Source of the DNA: an uncultured Prevotella sp.
GTDB lineage: Bacteria > Bacteroidota > Bacteroidia > Bacteroidales > Bacteroidaceae
Direction: 5' to 3'
Assembly: GCA_934203355.1 (NCBI GenBank)
Contig: CAKPZC010000023.1
Span: forward strand, 1 to 32,835
Length of the DNA: 32,835 nt
Shown here piece after piece: positions 9,031 to 17,790 of the stretch (positions are counted from its first letter, which is position 1; each line of letters opens with the position of its first letter). The notes beneath the pieces are model-generated. The model saw nothing but the letters and a program-made list of their open reading frames with translations, was not told where the DNA came from and did not search any database. A program made the translations under genes and the position numbers.

Positions 9031-9495
9031 TCATTTGCAGCCCTTGCTACGACTCATGCGGTTCTGGCATTTCGAGCAAACACCATACATATAGACTGAG
9101 CAACACTCCTTGCGAAAGCGGCGCATCCGCAGATTCTGTAACGCGTCGGACAGTTCGGGAATGTCGGCCTCAACAATCTTTCCGCACACCGTGCAGATTT
9201 GAAAGCAATGGCTTTGCGCTCCGTAGCACGCCTCGTATTTCACTATTCCGTTTAGGCAATGTCTAATTACCAAACGTAGTTCGATAAGCAGGCGCATAGT
9301 GTTGTAGACTGTGGCGCGACTCACATGGAAACTCTGTTTGGCAAGGCTCACAAAAAGCTCGTCAATTGTGAAATTCCCCTTCATGTCATAAGCCGTGTCA
9401 AGAATGGCGTATCGCTCGGCGGTTTTGCGACAATTGTTTGCCTCAAGATGTTTTGTCAACACTTCTCTGGCAACAGTCTTCACATCGTCATGCAT
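9031..9495 (-). CDS. Fur/PerR-family metal-responsive transcription regulator
   Basis: A 154-residue regulator. The N-terminal winged helix contains the DNA-reading segment HVSRATVYNTMRLL. The C-terminal dimerisation domain has two CxxC structural-zinc pairs at C101/C104 and C140/C143. The usual His-rich regulatory site before the first CxxC (HHDH in classic Fur) is reduced to QSHCFQ, with only H96 left, so sensing of iron, zinc or peroxide cannot be assigned. It lies upstream of purA on the same strand. A strong promoter match sits directly at the start codon, so the message may have almost no leader. The start at 9495 is the only ATG that keeps the complete winged helix. Confidence 0.88.
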   Translation of the reverse strand: MHDDVKTVAREVLTKHLEANNCRKTAERYAILDTAYDMKGNFTIDELFVSLAKQSFHVSRATVYNTMRLLIELRLVIRHCLNGIVKYEACYGAQSHCFQICTVCGKIVEADIPELSDALQNLRMRRFRKECCSVYMYGVCSKCQNRMSRSKGCK

Positions 9496-9502
9496 TATTG
9501 TG

Positions 9503-9534
9503 CAAAGTTACATTTTTTTATGAAAGTGACCAAA
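9503..9534 (-). promoter_or_regulatory. Bacteroidota-type promoter for fur
   Basis: Read on the minus strand, TTTG (9531-9534) is followed after 20 bases by TAACTTTG (9503-9510), matching TTTG-N19-21-TAnnTTTG. The -7 element ends 7 bases before the fur start codon at 9495, which would place transcription start within a few bases of the ATG. Confidence 0.7.
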
Positions 9535-9544
9535 CATGAAAGCA

Positions 9545-10171
9545 CTAAAAAGCTTCAAATCCTAATCCTTCCAATATACTGTCTGCCTTTTTTGCCTCTT
9601 CGTTGTCCAAATCCGCTATATTCTGCATGCAGTTGACAAGCGCGTGAAGCAGATGGCGGTTGGATGTGCACGCGTCAGAATGCGCCTTGTCCCACAGTAT
9701 GGCGGGCATGGAGGGCGTGTTGTGGCGGAGTCGCTTCACCAAGCGGCATACAAGATTGTAGGCACATAGGCGATGCAACTCGTCGGTCGAAGCCAACAGC
9801 TCGCCGACCAAAGGCCACGGCTCGCCTAAATGCTGCAATAGATTGAACACCAACATCTCTGCCATCTCTACCGACAATGGGGCTTTAACCCATTCAGAAG
9901 CCTCGGCGAGGGTCAGCTGTTCAGCGGGCATAATAAGAGTAGCCAACAGCTTGCATTCACGCGAATTCTCATGCCATAATGCCTCGGCAAGTTGCTTGTC
10001 CTTGCCGCATTCTGCTGCCATACGACGAAGATCTACTTGCGAAATGCCCCAATTAACCTTATATTCAAGACCTTTCTGACGCATCGACGCAGATGCTACA
10101 CCGTTCATATACAAACGGAACGACCGCTTGAGTTGTTTTATCTTCTCTGTTGTATTATCTTTTGTTTCCAT
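9545..10171 (-). CDS. AlkD-like DNA alkylation repair / HEAT-repeat protein
   Basis: A 208-residue, mostly helical protein resembling the small DNA alkylation repair family that folds as HEAT-like repeats, as in AlkD, a glycosylase for bulky or positively charged alkylated bases. Family-like segments are YKVNWGISQVDLRRMAAEC near the N-terminus, LAEALWHENSRECKLLATLI, and LLQHLGEPWPLVGELL in the middle. It lacks a confidently visible catalytic aspartate, so activity is not certain, and other HEAT proteins are possible. It lies 2 bases downstream of the dipeptidyl peptidase III gene and is very likely co-transcribed with it. Confidence 0.6.
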   Translation of the reverse strand: METKDNTTEKIKQLKRSFRLYMNGVASASMRQKGLEYKVNWGISQVDLRRMAAECGKDKQLAEALWHENSRECKLLATLIMPAEQLTLAEASEWVKAPLSVEMAEMLVFNLLQHLGEPWPLVGELLASTDELHRLCAYNLVCRLVKRLRHNTPSMPAILWDKAHSDACTSNRHLLHALVNCMQNIADLDNEEAKKADSILEGLGFEAF

Positions 10172-10173
10172 TA

Positions 10174-12123
10174 TTATATCAAGAATCCGTAATCATGCGA
10201 ATATCGCAACATCTGGCTGTCATATTTCTCCGTATAGTCGAGTACAACATCCTGTGGATTACCCTCAGCGTCGCAAACTAATTCCATACGCGGATTTAGA
10301 AATCCCTTGTATGGTGCTATGCCGAGAGCCTTGTAGCGTTCGAGCAACTCGTTATGGAGGCTCTGGTCGACATGTATGGCATACTGCTCCACAAGCTGAC
10401 GGGCGGCATTGTAGTCGCCCTCGCTCTTGATGCGCTGAATCTCGGCAAGCAACTCGGCAAATGCCGTACGCAGGGCACAATAGTCGCTCACCTTCAGATA
10501 TGTCTTGCCTTCACGCTCAATAAGCCCTACAGCATTAGGATAATGGGCAAGTGTCCAACGAGCCACGAGCGCACGATTGCGCATATGGGCCTCCTCTATC
10601 TGGTTGCCGGGTTGGATGCGTGTGAGCTGAGTGAGCAATCCATTCATCATATAGGTGTAATATTGGGAGCGGTAGGCATCAGCGTCGGGTACAAGTCCAA
10701 GTTCCAGAAGCTTCGCATCGGCTATATAGTAAAGTCCAAATAGGTCGGCGCGAGCCTCCTCGATGGTGCTGGCATACGACCCCAAGGCATCGGCAGAGAC
10801 ACCAGGCAGGATTTGACCAGAACCGTGTCCCAAACACTCATGCAGGTCGGTGTGTAGGTCGTCACACAAGTCGCCATACTTTTCTATGCAAGCACGCGTA
10901 TCGGCATCTACTACAAATTCGTCAAGGAATCCATTGCCATGTGCAGCCTTGTTGTAAGCATCGGTCAAGTTGCCGATAGTTATACTTTTAGAGCCGTAAC
11001 GGGCACGTATCCAATCGGCATTGGGCAAATTTATGCCGATAGCCGTAGATGGATATTCGTCGCCGCCAAGCATGGCTGCACACACAACATTAGCAGTCAC
11101 ACCCACCACCTCGTGTTTGCGGAACCGAGGGTCGACGGGCGAATGGTCCTCAAACCACTGGGCGTTGTTGCTTATAGCCTGTGTGCGATGTGTGGCTTTC
11201 AAGTCCTTGTACGTAACTATACCCTCCCACGAACCTTTAAGACCGAGCGGGTCGCCATAAACCTCGATAAACCCATTGATAAAATCGACACGCCCCTCAT
11301 GTTCGCGAAGCCATTCAATAGAATACTCGTCGAAGAGTTTCAAGTCGCCTGTCTTATAATAATTTATAAGCAGATGGATTATTTCAGTTTGAAGCTTGTT
11401 CTCTGCCACTTCGGCTGCTTTCTTAAGCCAATGGGTTATGTTCTTTATTGCCTCGCTATAAAGTCCGTCCTCACACCACACTTGCTCCTTAATTTGTGAT
11501 GCCTCCTTGATCAGAGTAGAGTTGAGTCCATAGGACACGGGCGAAGGGTCGGCCTCATCGCGCATGGCAGCATAGAAGTCCTCAACTTCTTTCTGAGAGA
11601 TATTCTGGTAGTAATTGCACGCTGATGTGAGCACAAGGTCTTCGCCATCCTTCTGGTTGACGCGTTTGGACATAATATCAGGATTAAACATAACCCAACA
11701 CAACTCGTCGAGCAAATGCTTAACGCTCTCGCCTGCCTTCAAGGGCAATAACGACTGATCGAGCGACTCAACCACTTCACGGAAGAAACTCTCTGTAAAT
11801 CCAGGCACAAACTTCTCACAACCGTAATGGTGGTGGATGCCGTTGGAAAACCAAACACGCTTCAGATAAACTACTAAATTCTCGAAATCGGAACAATCAC
11901 GGCAACCTGAGTAGTTTTCATAAATTACCTCAAGCGTCTTGCGTATGCGCAGGTTGTAGCGTCCAAACTGGTCGGTCGTGATGTCACGCCCGCAAAGTGT
12001 GGCTTGGGCAAGATAATAAATATATAGTTTCTGACGAAGCGTCAGACTCTCAAAATCGTCGAGGCGATAGCGAAGCATCTGAATGTCGGCAAATCGCTCA
12101 TCGGTATATTTAAAGTCGGTCAT
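10174..12123 (-). CDS. Dipeptidyl peptidase III (family M49 zinc peptidase)
   Basis: A 649-residue metallopeptidase that removes dipeptides from the N-terminus of oligopeptides. The family-specific zinc motif HExxGH with one extra residue is present as HECLGH at residues 428-433, followed by the second zinc-ligand motif EEARAD at 455-460. Length is in the range of bacterial DPP III. No signal peptide is seen, so it is probably cytosolic and acts in peptide turnover. It follows the AraC-type regulator after 20 bases and precedes the AlkD-like gene by 2 bases. Annotation as a dihydrofolate reductase occurs in databases for some Bacteroidota homologues (recalled, not checked) and would be wrong here. 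Confidence 0.92.
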   Translation of the reverse strand: MTDFKYTDERFADIQMLRYRLDDFESLTLRQKLYIYYLAQATLCGRDITTDQFGRYNLRIRKTLEVIYENYSGCRDCSDFENLVVYLKRVWFSNGIHHHYGCEKFVPGFTESFFREVVESLDQSLLPLKAGESVKHLLDELCWVMFNPDIMSKRVNQKDGEDLVLTSACNYYQNISQKEVEDFYAAMRDEADPSPVSYGLNSTLIKEASQIKEQVWCEDGLYSEAIKNITHWLKKAAEVAENKLQTEIIHLLINYYKTGDLKLFDEYSIEWLREHEGRVDFINGFIEVYGDPLGLKGSWEGIVTYKDLKATHRTQAISNNAQWFEDHSPVDPRFRKHEVVGVTANVVCAAMLGGDEYPSTAIGINLPNADWIRARYGSKSITIGNLTDAYNKAAHGNGFLDEFVVDADTRACIEKYGDLCDDLHTDLHECLGHGSGQILPGVSADALGSYASTIEEARADLFGLYYIADAKLLELGLVPDADAYRSQYYTYMMNGLLTQLTRIQPGNQIEEAHMRNRALVARWTLAHYPNAVGLIEREGKTYLKVSDYCALRTAFAELLAEIQRIKSEGDYNAARQLVEQYAIHVDQSLHNELLERYKALGIAPYKGFLNPRMELVCDAEGNPQDVVLDYTEKYDSQMLRYSHDYGFLI

Positions 12124-12143
12124 CTTGAATTATTTTTTTTGAA

Positions 12144-12551
12144 TCAGCATTGTCCGTTACTCTCCTGATATTGTCGCGGAGTCATGCCTGTAGTGCTAAG
12201 GAATGCGCGATAGAACGACTGACGGTTGGCAAAGCCCACCATGTCGGAAATCTCCTCAACGCGCAAGTTATGGTAGCGTTTGTCGACAAGAAGAGTCATT
12301 GCCTCCTCGATGCGCAGACGATTGACAAACTGTGAATAGTTGGCGTGGTATCTGACCTTCAGCACGATAGACACATAGCGTGTGTTGGTATTGAGAATCT
12401 CGGCGAGTTTTCGGGCTGTGAAATTCGGATCGCGATATTTCTTTTCAACAACTACTACTTGCAGAATTTGCTCCTTTAGTTTGTCGAAAGTCTCCCGTGA
12501 AATCTTACTGAGATACACGGGCACTTTCTTCTCGCTGACTGTCTTTTCCAT
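12144..12551 (-). CDS. Small AraC-family DNA-binding protein
   Basis: A 135-residue protein that is almost only an AraC/XylS DNA-binding domain. The first helix-turn-helix is around FTARKLAEILNTNTRYVSIV; the second is around RVEEISDMVGFANRQSFYRA, followed by the family ending GMTPRQYQ. The first 45 residues are a short helical extension, with no sensor, receiver or membrane domain. In Bacteroidota such modules usually sit at the end of larger sensors; a free-standing one may act constitutively or bind a partner. It is 9 bases downstream of nadE and 20 bases upstream of the peptidase gene, so its own operon is one candidate target. Confidence 0.9.
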   Translation of the reverse strand: MEKTVSEKKVPVYLSKISRETFDKLKEQILQVVVVEKKYRDPNFTARKLAEILNTNTRYVSIVLKVRYHANYSQFVNRLRIEEAMTLLVDKRYHNLRVEEISDMVGFANRQSFYRAFLSTTGMTPRQYQESNGQC

Positions 12552-12560
12552 TATAACATA

Positions 12561-14489
12561 CTAAATAGTTTCACACTCGCTAATCCATAGAGCGCTGACG
12601 GCATCCGACGGCATACGCCAGTCGCCACGTGGGCTTAAGCTTACGCTACCAACCTTGGGTCCATCGGGCAGACAAGAGCGTTTAAACTGTTGGGCAAAGA
12701 ACCGTCGAACAAAGACCGTGAGCCAATGCTTTATCACATCATCACTATAAAGCGAGACATCAAAAGCATGACGAGCCAGCATAAAGAGCTTTGCCGGACG
12801 GAAGCCAAAACGCAAAAAGTAGTAGAGGAAGAAGTCATGGAGCTCATAAGGACCCACAAGGTCTTCGGTCTTCTGCTTAATATTGCCAAGCTCGTCGGCA
12901 GGTATTAGCTCGGGACTTATTGGGGTGTCGATAATGTCGAGTAGCGTGGCGCGCGACTCTTCGTCGACACTATTGTCTGCCACATGACTCACGAGATGGC
13001 GTATGAGGGTCTTAGGGATGCTTGCGTTGACTCCGTACATCGACATATGGTCGCCATTGTAAGTTGCCCAGCCCAAAGCCAGCTCACTAAGGTCGCCTGT
13101 ACCAATTACCAGTCCTCCCACTTGATTACTCAAATCCATAAGAATCTGCGTGCGCTCGCGTGCCTGTCCGTTCTCGTAGGTGACATCGTGCACACTTATA
13201 TCGTGGCCTATATCGGCAAAATGCTGCTCCACGCTCTTACATATACTTATCTCGCGTATAGACACGCCCAAACTGCGCATTAACGACATGGCATTGTTGT
13301 ATGTGCGGTCGGTGGTGCCAAATCCCGGCATGGTGACACCCACAATACCCTGACGGTCGAGACCGAGCTTGTCAAATGTCTTTACGCATACAAGCAAGGC
13401 AAGAGTAGAATCTAGTCCGCCACTAATGCCAAGTACAACACGCTTGCAATTGGTATGGACAAGACGCTTGGCAAGTCCACACACCTGAATGGAAAATATC
13501 TCGTCACATGAGGCGAACATGTCGTCACTCGTCGGAATGAACGGATGTGGATTAACAGAACGCAAAAGCTTAAAGTCGCGTTGTTCCACAGGACCAGCCT
13601 GTGTTACTGTGGCAGTCTTTCCTAACTGGGCTGTTTGGAAAGTGGTGTTGCGACGACGCTCTGAGCGAAGTTTTTCCACGTCGATTTGGCTCACCACAAG
13701 TTGCTCGTTTAACGAGAACCTATCCGACTCTGCCACAAGTGTGCCATTCTCATACACATAGGCATTTCCACCATACACCACATCCTGAGTGCTTTCGCCA
13801 AAACCACACGAGCTGTATACATAGCCACTAATCAGTCGGGCACTCTGCTGCGAAAGCAAACTCTTGAGATAAGCATTCTTGCCTATAAGGTCGTCGGTGG
13901 CTGAGAGGTTGAATATGATGTCGGCACCTGCTAAAGCCAAGTCGTTTGAACAAGGTACAGGCGACCACACGTCCTCGCATATCTCTATGCCAAATTTCAC
14001 GCCGTCGAACGTACGGAAAAGCTGCTGTTGCGGAGCCACTACAACAACGTTGCCGGCAAAGCGTACCTCGGTGGGCTCGCTAAGCTCGGACGACGAGGCA
14101 AACCAACGCTTCTCATAGAACTCGGCATAATTGGGCAGATACTTCTTGGGAACGATGCCAAGAATGTTGCCATGCTGGCACACAACGGCACAGTTGTAGA
14201 GTCCGCTTCCGATGCAAACCGGAGCACCAACGATGCATATGATGTCGAGTTTGCGCGAGAAGTCGAGCAGCTGCAGCATCTTCATCTCCACCTGTTCGAT
14301 GAGAGTCTGGTGGTTGAAGAGATCCTGACAAGTATAGCCTGTCACCGAGAGTTCGGGAAAAACGATAACCTCCACGCCTTTGCCTTCAGCCTGGGCTATC
14401 AAACTCTCAATCTGCTTAATATTATAGTCGACGTCGGCAACCCTCATCTGTGGAATGGCAGACGCTACTGTAATGAATCCGTATTTCAT
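12561..14489 (-). CDS. nadE: Glutamine-dependent NAD+ synthetase
   Basis: A 642-residue two-domain enzyme that makes NAD+ from deamido-NAD+ and ATP, using ammonia released from glutamine. The N-terminal nitrilase-fold amidase domain has the catalytic triad: E46 ([10 protein letters not shown]), a lysine in VPKKYLPNY, and C171 (IEICEDVW). The C-terminal synthetase domain has the ATP pyrophosphatase loop SGGLDS at 356-361. Later segments include [15 protein letters not shown] and the C-terminal [20 protein letters not shown]. Length is right for the long form. It lies 20 bases downstream of the Smr-domain gene. Confidence 0.96.
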   Translation of the reverse strand: MKYGFITVASAIPQMRVADVDYNIKQIESLIAQAEGKGVEVIVFPELSVTGYTCQDLFNHQTLIEQVEMKMLQLLDFSRKLDIICIVGAPVCIGSGLYNCAVVCQHGNILGIVPKKYLPNYAEFYEKRWFASSSELSEPTEVRFAGNVVVVAPQQQLFRTFDGVKFGIEICEDVWSPVPCSNDLALAGADIIFNLSATDDLIGKNAYLKSLLSQQSARLISGYVYSSCGFGESTQDVVYGGNAYVYENGTLVAESDRFSLNEQLVVSQIDVEKLRSERRRNTTFQTAQLGKTATVTQAGPVEQRDFKLLRSVNPHPFIPTSDDMFASCDEIFSIQVCGLAKRLVHTNCKRVVLGISGGLDSTLALLVCVKTFDKLGLDRQGIVGVTMPGFGTTDRTYNNAMSLMRSLGVSIREISICKSVEQHFADIGHDISVHDVTYENGQARERTQILMDLSNQVGGLVIGTGDLSELALGWATYNGDHMSMYGVNASIPKTLIRHLVSHVADNSVDEESRATLLDIIDTPISPELIPADELGNIKQKTEDLVGPYELHDFFLYYFLRFGFRPAKLFMLARHAFDVSLYSDDVIKHWLTVFVRRFFAQQFKRSCLPDGPKVGSVSLSPRGDWRMPSDAVSALWISECETI

Positions 14490-14509
14490 ATTATCGTAAT
14501 GTTAATATT

Positions 14510-15715
14510 TTATCTTATTGTAACCTGTGTTGCACCATAGCCATACTCTTGGAAAGAAGCATCTTGATAAGGATAGTTCTTGTAGCGATAGCGCAACTCA
14601 TTTACTATAGCATGGCGCAATACACCCTCGCCCTTGCCGTGTATGAACACGATGCGGCGTCCCTTGTTATGCTTGTTCTCTTCGAGCGTGCGGCGGAAGA
14701 AGTCGAGCTGGTAGTTAAGTATATCGGCAGTTCCCATTCCTACCGTTGTTTCCAGAAGCTCGTCGGCATGGAGGTCAACAACCATAACGTCGTCGTTGGC
14801 CTTCTTTGATTGCGCACGTTTATTGGTGTTGAGTGACTCTAATCCCTTGAGTTTCTTATAAGCAACTTCAGTAGAACTATTGAGCACACCTTTCTTAGGC
14901 TTCTCGCAAGCTTCTTCTTCAATATAGATAAGCTTGTCGGCTTCGACTGGCTTTAGCTGTGCCACCTCGTCGTTCTTTACTACAGGATAGAGCAACGAAG
15001 GAGTGTCGAAGAAATCATTTGTCTGGAATGTGTGGAGTTTGTAAAACTTCACCTTGTCAACGCGGAACTGCACATCGCACACGGGTTTAGCCACAAAATC
15101 CTTATCGCGCTTGAACGACAAAAGTTGAAAACGCACGCGATCGATTTCGTTGAGTTGGTCGAGTGCGAAACTTTCCACATAGAGCTTTGTATTAGGTTCA
15201 AGTTCACCTTCACCACGGAGTTTGAACGACTGTCCCTCTACACTCATATAGAGATAATGCACGTAATAATTACTATCGTTGACAAGATAGCAGGCAAACG
15301 ACGATTTCGAGAAGTTCTGAATATCCTCGGGCACAAAGGCATAATATAGGTTGAGAAGATTGCCGCCCTTTCGTTCCTCGACCTTAGCCTTATAGGTTAT
15401 CTCACGATCGGCGGCATCGTATTCCTCCTCATCCTCCAATACATCGTCGGACATGGCATTTATCTTTGCCTTGACCGACATGTTGAAAGTATCGAGGTCG
15501 GCATTATCAAGCGAAGGCTCTGCCCCACCCTTCTTCACAGCCGACTTTGAAGAGGAATATTCCTCGCCGCTGCTCATCACAACAAGGTCGGAAATTGGAG
15601 TTGGTATCTGGAATCCGTCCTCGTCTTCTACAAGAGCGATGTCCTTACCTTGAAATCCAGCAATAACACCACCGCCTATCTCACTTAAAAACTGTACTTT
15701 ATCTCCTTTTTTCAT
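14510..15715 (-). CDS. DUF2027 and Smr-domain protein
   Basis: A 401-residue protein. The C-terminal part, about 312-401, is an Smr domain with DLHADEL and FIHGKGEGVLRHAI, the elements of MutS2-type nicking or RNA-binding domains. The N-terminal part starts with a small SH3-like segment (KKGDKVQFLSEIGGGVIAGFQG), followed by an acidic linker and a DUF2027-like beta domain. Many Bacteroidota have this combination; the role is unknown, with RNA or DNA handling likely. The start is placed at 15715. A longer open frame reaches 15796, but that would overlap queA and add residues with no family resemblance. Confidence 0.85.
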   Translation of the reverse strand: MKKGDKVQFLSEIGGGVIAGFQGKDIALVEDEDGFQIPTPISDLVVMSSGEEYSSSKSAVKKGGAEPSLDNADLDTFNMSVKAKINAMSDDVLEDEEEYDAADREITYKAKVEERKGGNLLNLYYAFVPEDIQNFSKSSFACYLVNDSNYYVHYLYMSVEGQSFKLRGEGELEPNTKLYVESFALDQLNEIDRVRFQLLSFKRDKDFVAKPVCDVQFRVDKVKFYKLHTFQTNDFFDTPSLLYPVVKNDEVAQLKPVEADKLIYIEEEACEKPKKGVLNSSTEVAYKKLKGLESLNTNKRAQSKKANDDVMVVDLHADELLETTVGMGTADILNYQLDFFRRTLEENKHNKGRRIVFIHGKGEGVLRHAIVNELRYRYKNYPYQDASFQEYGYGATQVTIR

Positions 15716-15767
15716 TTCTTTTCTATTCTTTATAATACTAAACAAAATGTTCCTCTTTATGACCGTC

Positions 15768-16994
15768 CTACGGGATAAGCAGAGAACTGTCGCCATAGCT
15801 AAGGAAACGGAAATCGTGGCTTAGTGCATAATCGTACACCTTATGCCAATCGCCATGAAGCAGAGCACTCACAAGCAAAAGCAGAGTGCTTTGGGGCTGA
15901 TGGAAGTTGGTAACAAGCATCTTTACAATCTTGTACTCATATCCAGGGGCGATAATTATCTGAGTGCTTGTGTGCAGGGCGTTCAATCCATGACGGTCAA
16001 GATAAGCCAGTATGTTGCGGATGGCCTTCAATGGACTAACTTGTTTTGCGTCATCATTGTCATATGGCTCCCATTGCTCAACATGCAATTCCTCCTCAGA
16101 GATGTCAAGACTCCTCTCAAGTTTCACTCCCATATAGTAGAGGCTCTCAAGAGTGCGTACGCTCGTAGTTCCTACGGCAATTGCGGAAGCATTATGGCGA
16201 ATGAGTTTTTCAAGACTTTCACGATGCACACAAATATACTCCGTGTGCATTTCGTGATCCTGTATTTCCTCCGATTTTACGGGTTTAAAAGTACCAGCTC
16301 CAACATGTAATGTCACTTCCTCGCGGTCAATTCCTGCGGCATCGATTGCTGCAAGCACATCAGGAGTGAAATGAAGCCCTGCCGTGGGAGCGGCTACTGA
16401 CCCCTTTATCTTTGAATAGACAGTCTGGTAGGTGGTTTTGTCGCTCTCCTGAGTCTCGCGGTTGAGATATGGCGGAATAGGCAACTCGCCAACAGAATCG
16501 AGCAATTCGGCAAAGGAGACAGTATTGTCGTTCCACGTAAAATCCACACGATAGCTCTTGCCCACATCTTCACGACGAATAGCAGTAAGAATCACCTCGC
16601 GCCCCTTAACCTCAAACTTGCGCGACAACGCCTCTCCCTTCCATTTCTTCAGATTGCCAATCATGCAAAGCCACGAACAAGCCCCATTAGTTTGAAACAT
16701 CTGCTCATAATCGGCTGGCGCAAACGGCTCGAGAAGGAACACCTCGATTAATGCACCTGTTGTCTTGCGAAAATGCAGTCGGGCCTGTATAACCCTTGTA
16801 TTGTTAAACACCATCAGCGCTCCCTTGGGGAGATAGTTCACAATATTATAGAAAATGTCCTCAGACACATCACCATGCCTATACAGCAAAAGTTTGCTGT
16901 GGTCGCGCTGCGGTAAGGGGTATTTAGCTATGCGCTCGTCGGGAAGGTCGTATGAATAGTCCTTAATATGAATATGTTTTGTTTCCATTTGCAT
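15768..16994 (-). CDS. queA: tRNA preQ1(34) S-adenosylmethionine ribosyltransferase-isomerase
   Basis: A 408-residue enzyme of queuosine synthesis that transfers the ribosyl part of SAM to 7-aminomethyl-7-deazaguanine in the tRNA wobble position. Characteristic segments are YDLPDERIAKYPLPQRDHSKLL, MVFNNTRVIQARL, GSVAAPTAGLHF, HVGAGTFKPV, TSVRTLESLY and TNFHQPQSTLLLLVSAL. It is longer than the roughly 350-residue enteric enzyme because of an insertion in the first half, which I recall as usual for Bacteroidota. Translation may start at 16994 or two codons later (ATG 16988). The PAP2 gene ends 8 bases upstream. Confidence 0.96.
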   Translation of the reverse strand: MQMETKHIHIKDYSYDLPDERIAKYPLPQRDHSKLLLYRHGDVSEDIFYNIVNYLPKGALMVFNNTRVIQARLHFRKTTGALIEVFLLEPFAPADYEQMFQTNGACSWLCMIGNLKKWKGEALSRKFEVKGREVILTAIRREDVGKSYRVDFTWNDNTVSFAELLDSVGELPIPPYLNRETQESDKTTYQTVYSKIKGSVAAPTAGLHFTPDVLAAIDAAGIDREEVTLHVGAGTFKPVKSEEIQDHEMHTEYICVHRESLEKLIRHNASAIAVGTTSVRTLESLYYMGVKLERSLDISEEELHVEQWEPYDNDDAKQVSPLKAIRNILAYLDRHGLNALHTSTQIIIAPGYEYKIVKMLVTNFHQPQSTLLLLVSALLHGDWHKVYDYALSHDFRFLSYGDSSLLIP

Positions 16995-17002
16995 TATATA
17001 TT

Positions 17003-17704
17003 TTAATAATATACTACTACTGCACGTATCACAGAATATAACAGAGTTGAAATCAACACAAGTTCCACCACATCCACATCATCAAGGCTGAAACCCGTCG
17101 ACGTGTACTGCGTAGAAATGTAATTATTAGCTGGGGTAATACGACTATAAAGTCTAAGATAGATACAATACACAACGATAGCTACTGTTCCTCCCCATAA
17201 CAATCCACATAAGATATCAAGCGGATAATGAAGTCCAAGATAAACTCGCGTATAACAGTTCAACAACGACCAAGCCACAAGCGACACACTCAAGACCTTA
17301 CTTCTTACTAGCAGGCAGAAAAACAAGGCTATGGAAAAAGTGTTGGCTGCATGAGCCGAGAAGAACCCATAATCTGAGCCACGCATACCGTCGACAACAC
17401 TAACCGTATACTTCAGCACAGGATCGTTGCTAGGTCTCCACCGTGCAACAAGAGGTTTAACTATAATATCAGCCATAAGGTCGGCAAGAAACACACAGAG
17501 AAATGCGCATACTATCGTCAGTAAAATCTGAGACATGTTCTCGTTGTTCTTTATGACAAGATAAAGCAACGAGAAATAAAGCGGAATCCACGTGAATCCA
17601 CTAGTAAGAATTGTCATCCAACTGTCAACAAACAACGAGTCGCTACCATTCATCCACAGTAGTAACTCACGGTCTATATCTAATATAGTCTGTATATCCA
17701 TCAA
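17003..17704 (-). CDS. PAP2-family membrane phosphatase
   Basis: A 233-residue integral membrane protein with about six hydrophobic segments. The three phosphatase signature pieces are visible: KPLVARWRP, then FSAHAANTFS (a variant of PSGH, with the catalytic His in SAH), then RVYLGLHYPLDILCG. Proteins of this type remove phosphate from lipids such as undecaprenyl pyrophosphate or phosphatidate on the outer face of the inner membrane. The substrate is not known. It is separated by 86 bases from the Bat cluster, with a hairpin in the gap, and by 8 bases from queA. Confidence 0.9.
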   Translation of the reverse strand: MMDIQTILDIDRELLLWMNGSDSLFVDSWMTILTSGFTWIPLYFSLLYLVIKNNENMSQILLTIVCAFLCVFLADLMADIIVKPLVARWRPSNDPVLKYTVSVVDGMRGSDYGFFSAHAANTFSIALFFCLLVRSKVLSVSLVAWSLLNCYTRVYLGLHYPLDILCGLLWGGTVAIVVYCIYLRLYSRITPANNYISTQYTSTGFSLDDVDVVELVLISTLLYSVIRAVVVYY

Positions 17705-17749
17705 TTTGACAACATTAAAAAATTAATATACAAAACCTTAATAGTTTAT

Positions 17750-17779
17750 CAGTATACCGCCATAACGGCGAGTATACTG
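17750..17779. terminator. Hairpin between batDE and the PAP2 gene
   Basis: Arms CAGTATACCGCC (17750-17761) and GGCGAGTATACTG (17767-17779) pair over 12 bases with one bulged A and a 5-base loop. The eight-T run lies at its plus-strand 3' side, so the best intrinsic-terminator geometry faces the plus direction, whereas the Bat genes are on the minus strand. It may act as an mRNA-stabilising or processing hairpin at the end of the Bat transcript. Confidence 0.6.
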
Positions 17780-17790
17780 AATCCTTTTTT

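Noticed and set aside
15716..15796. N-terminal extension of the Smr-domain protein
   Set aside because: It would overlap queA by 29 bases and has no resemblance to the family; MKKGDKVQF at 15715 is the natural beginning.
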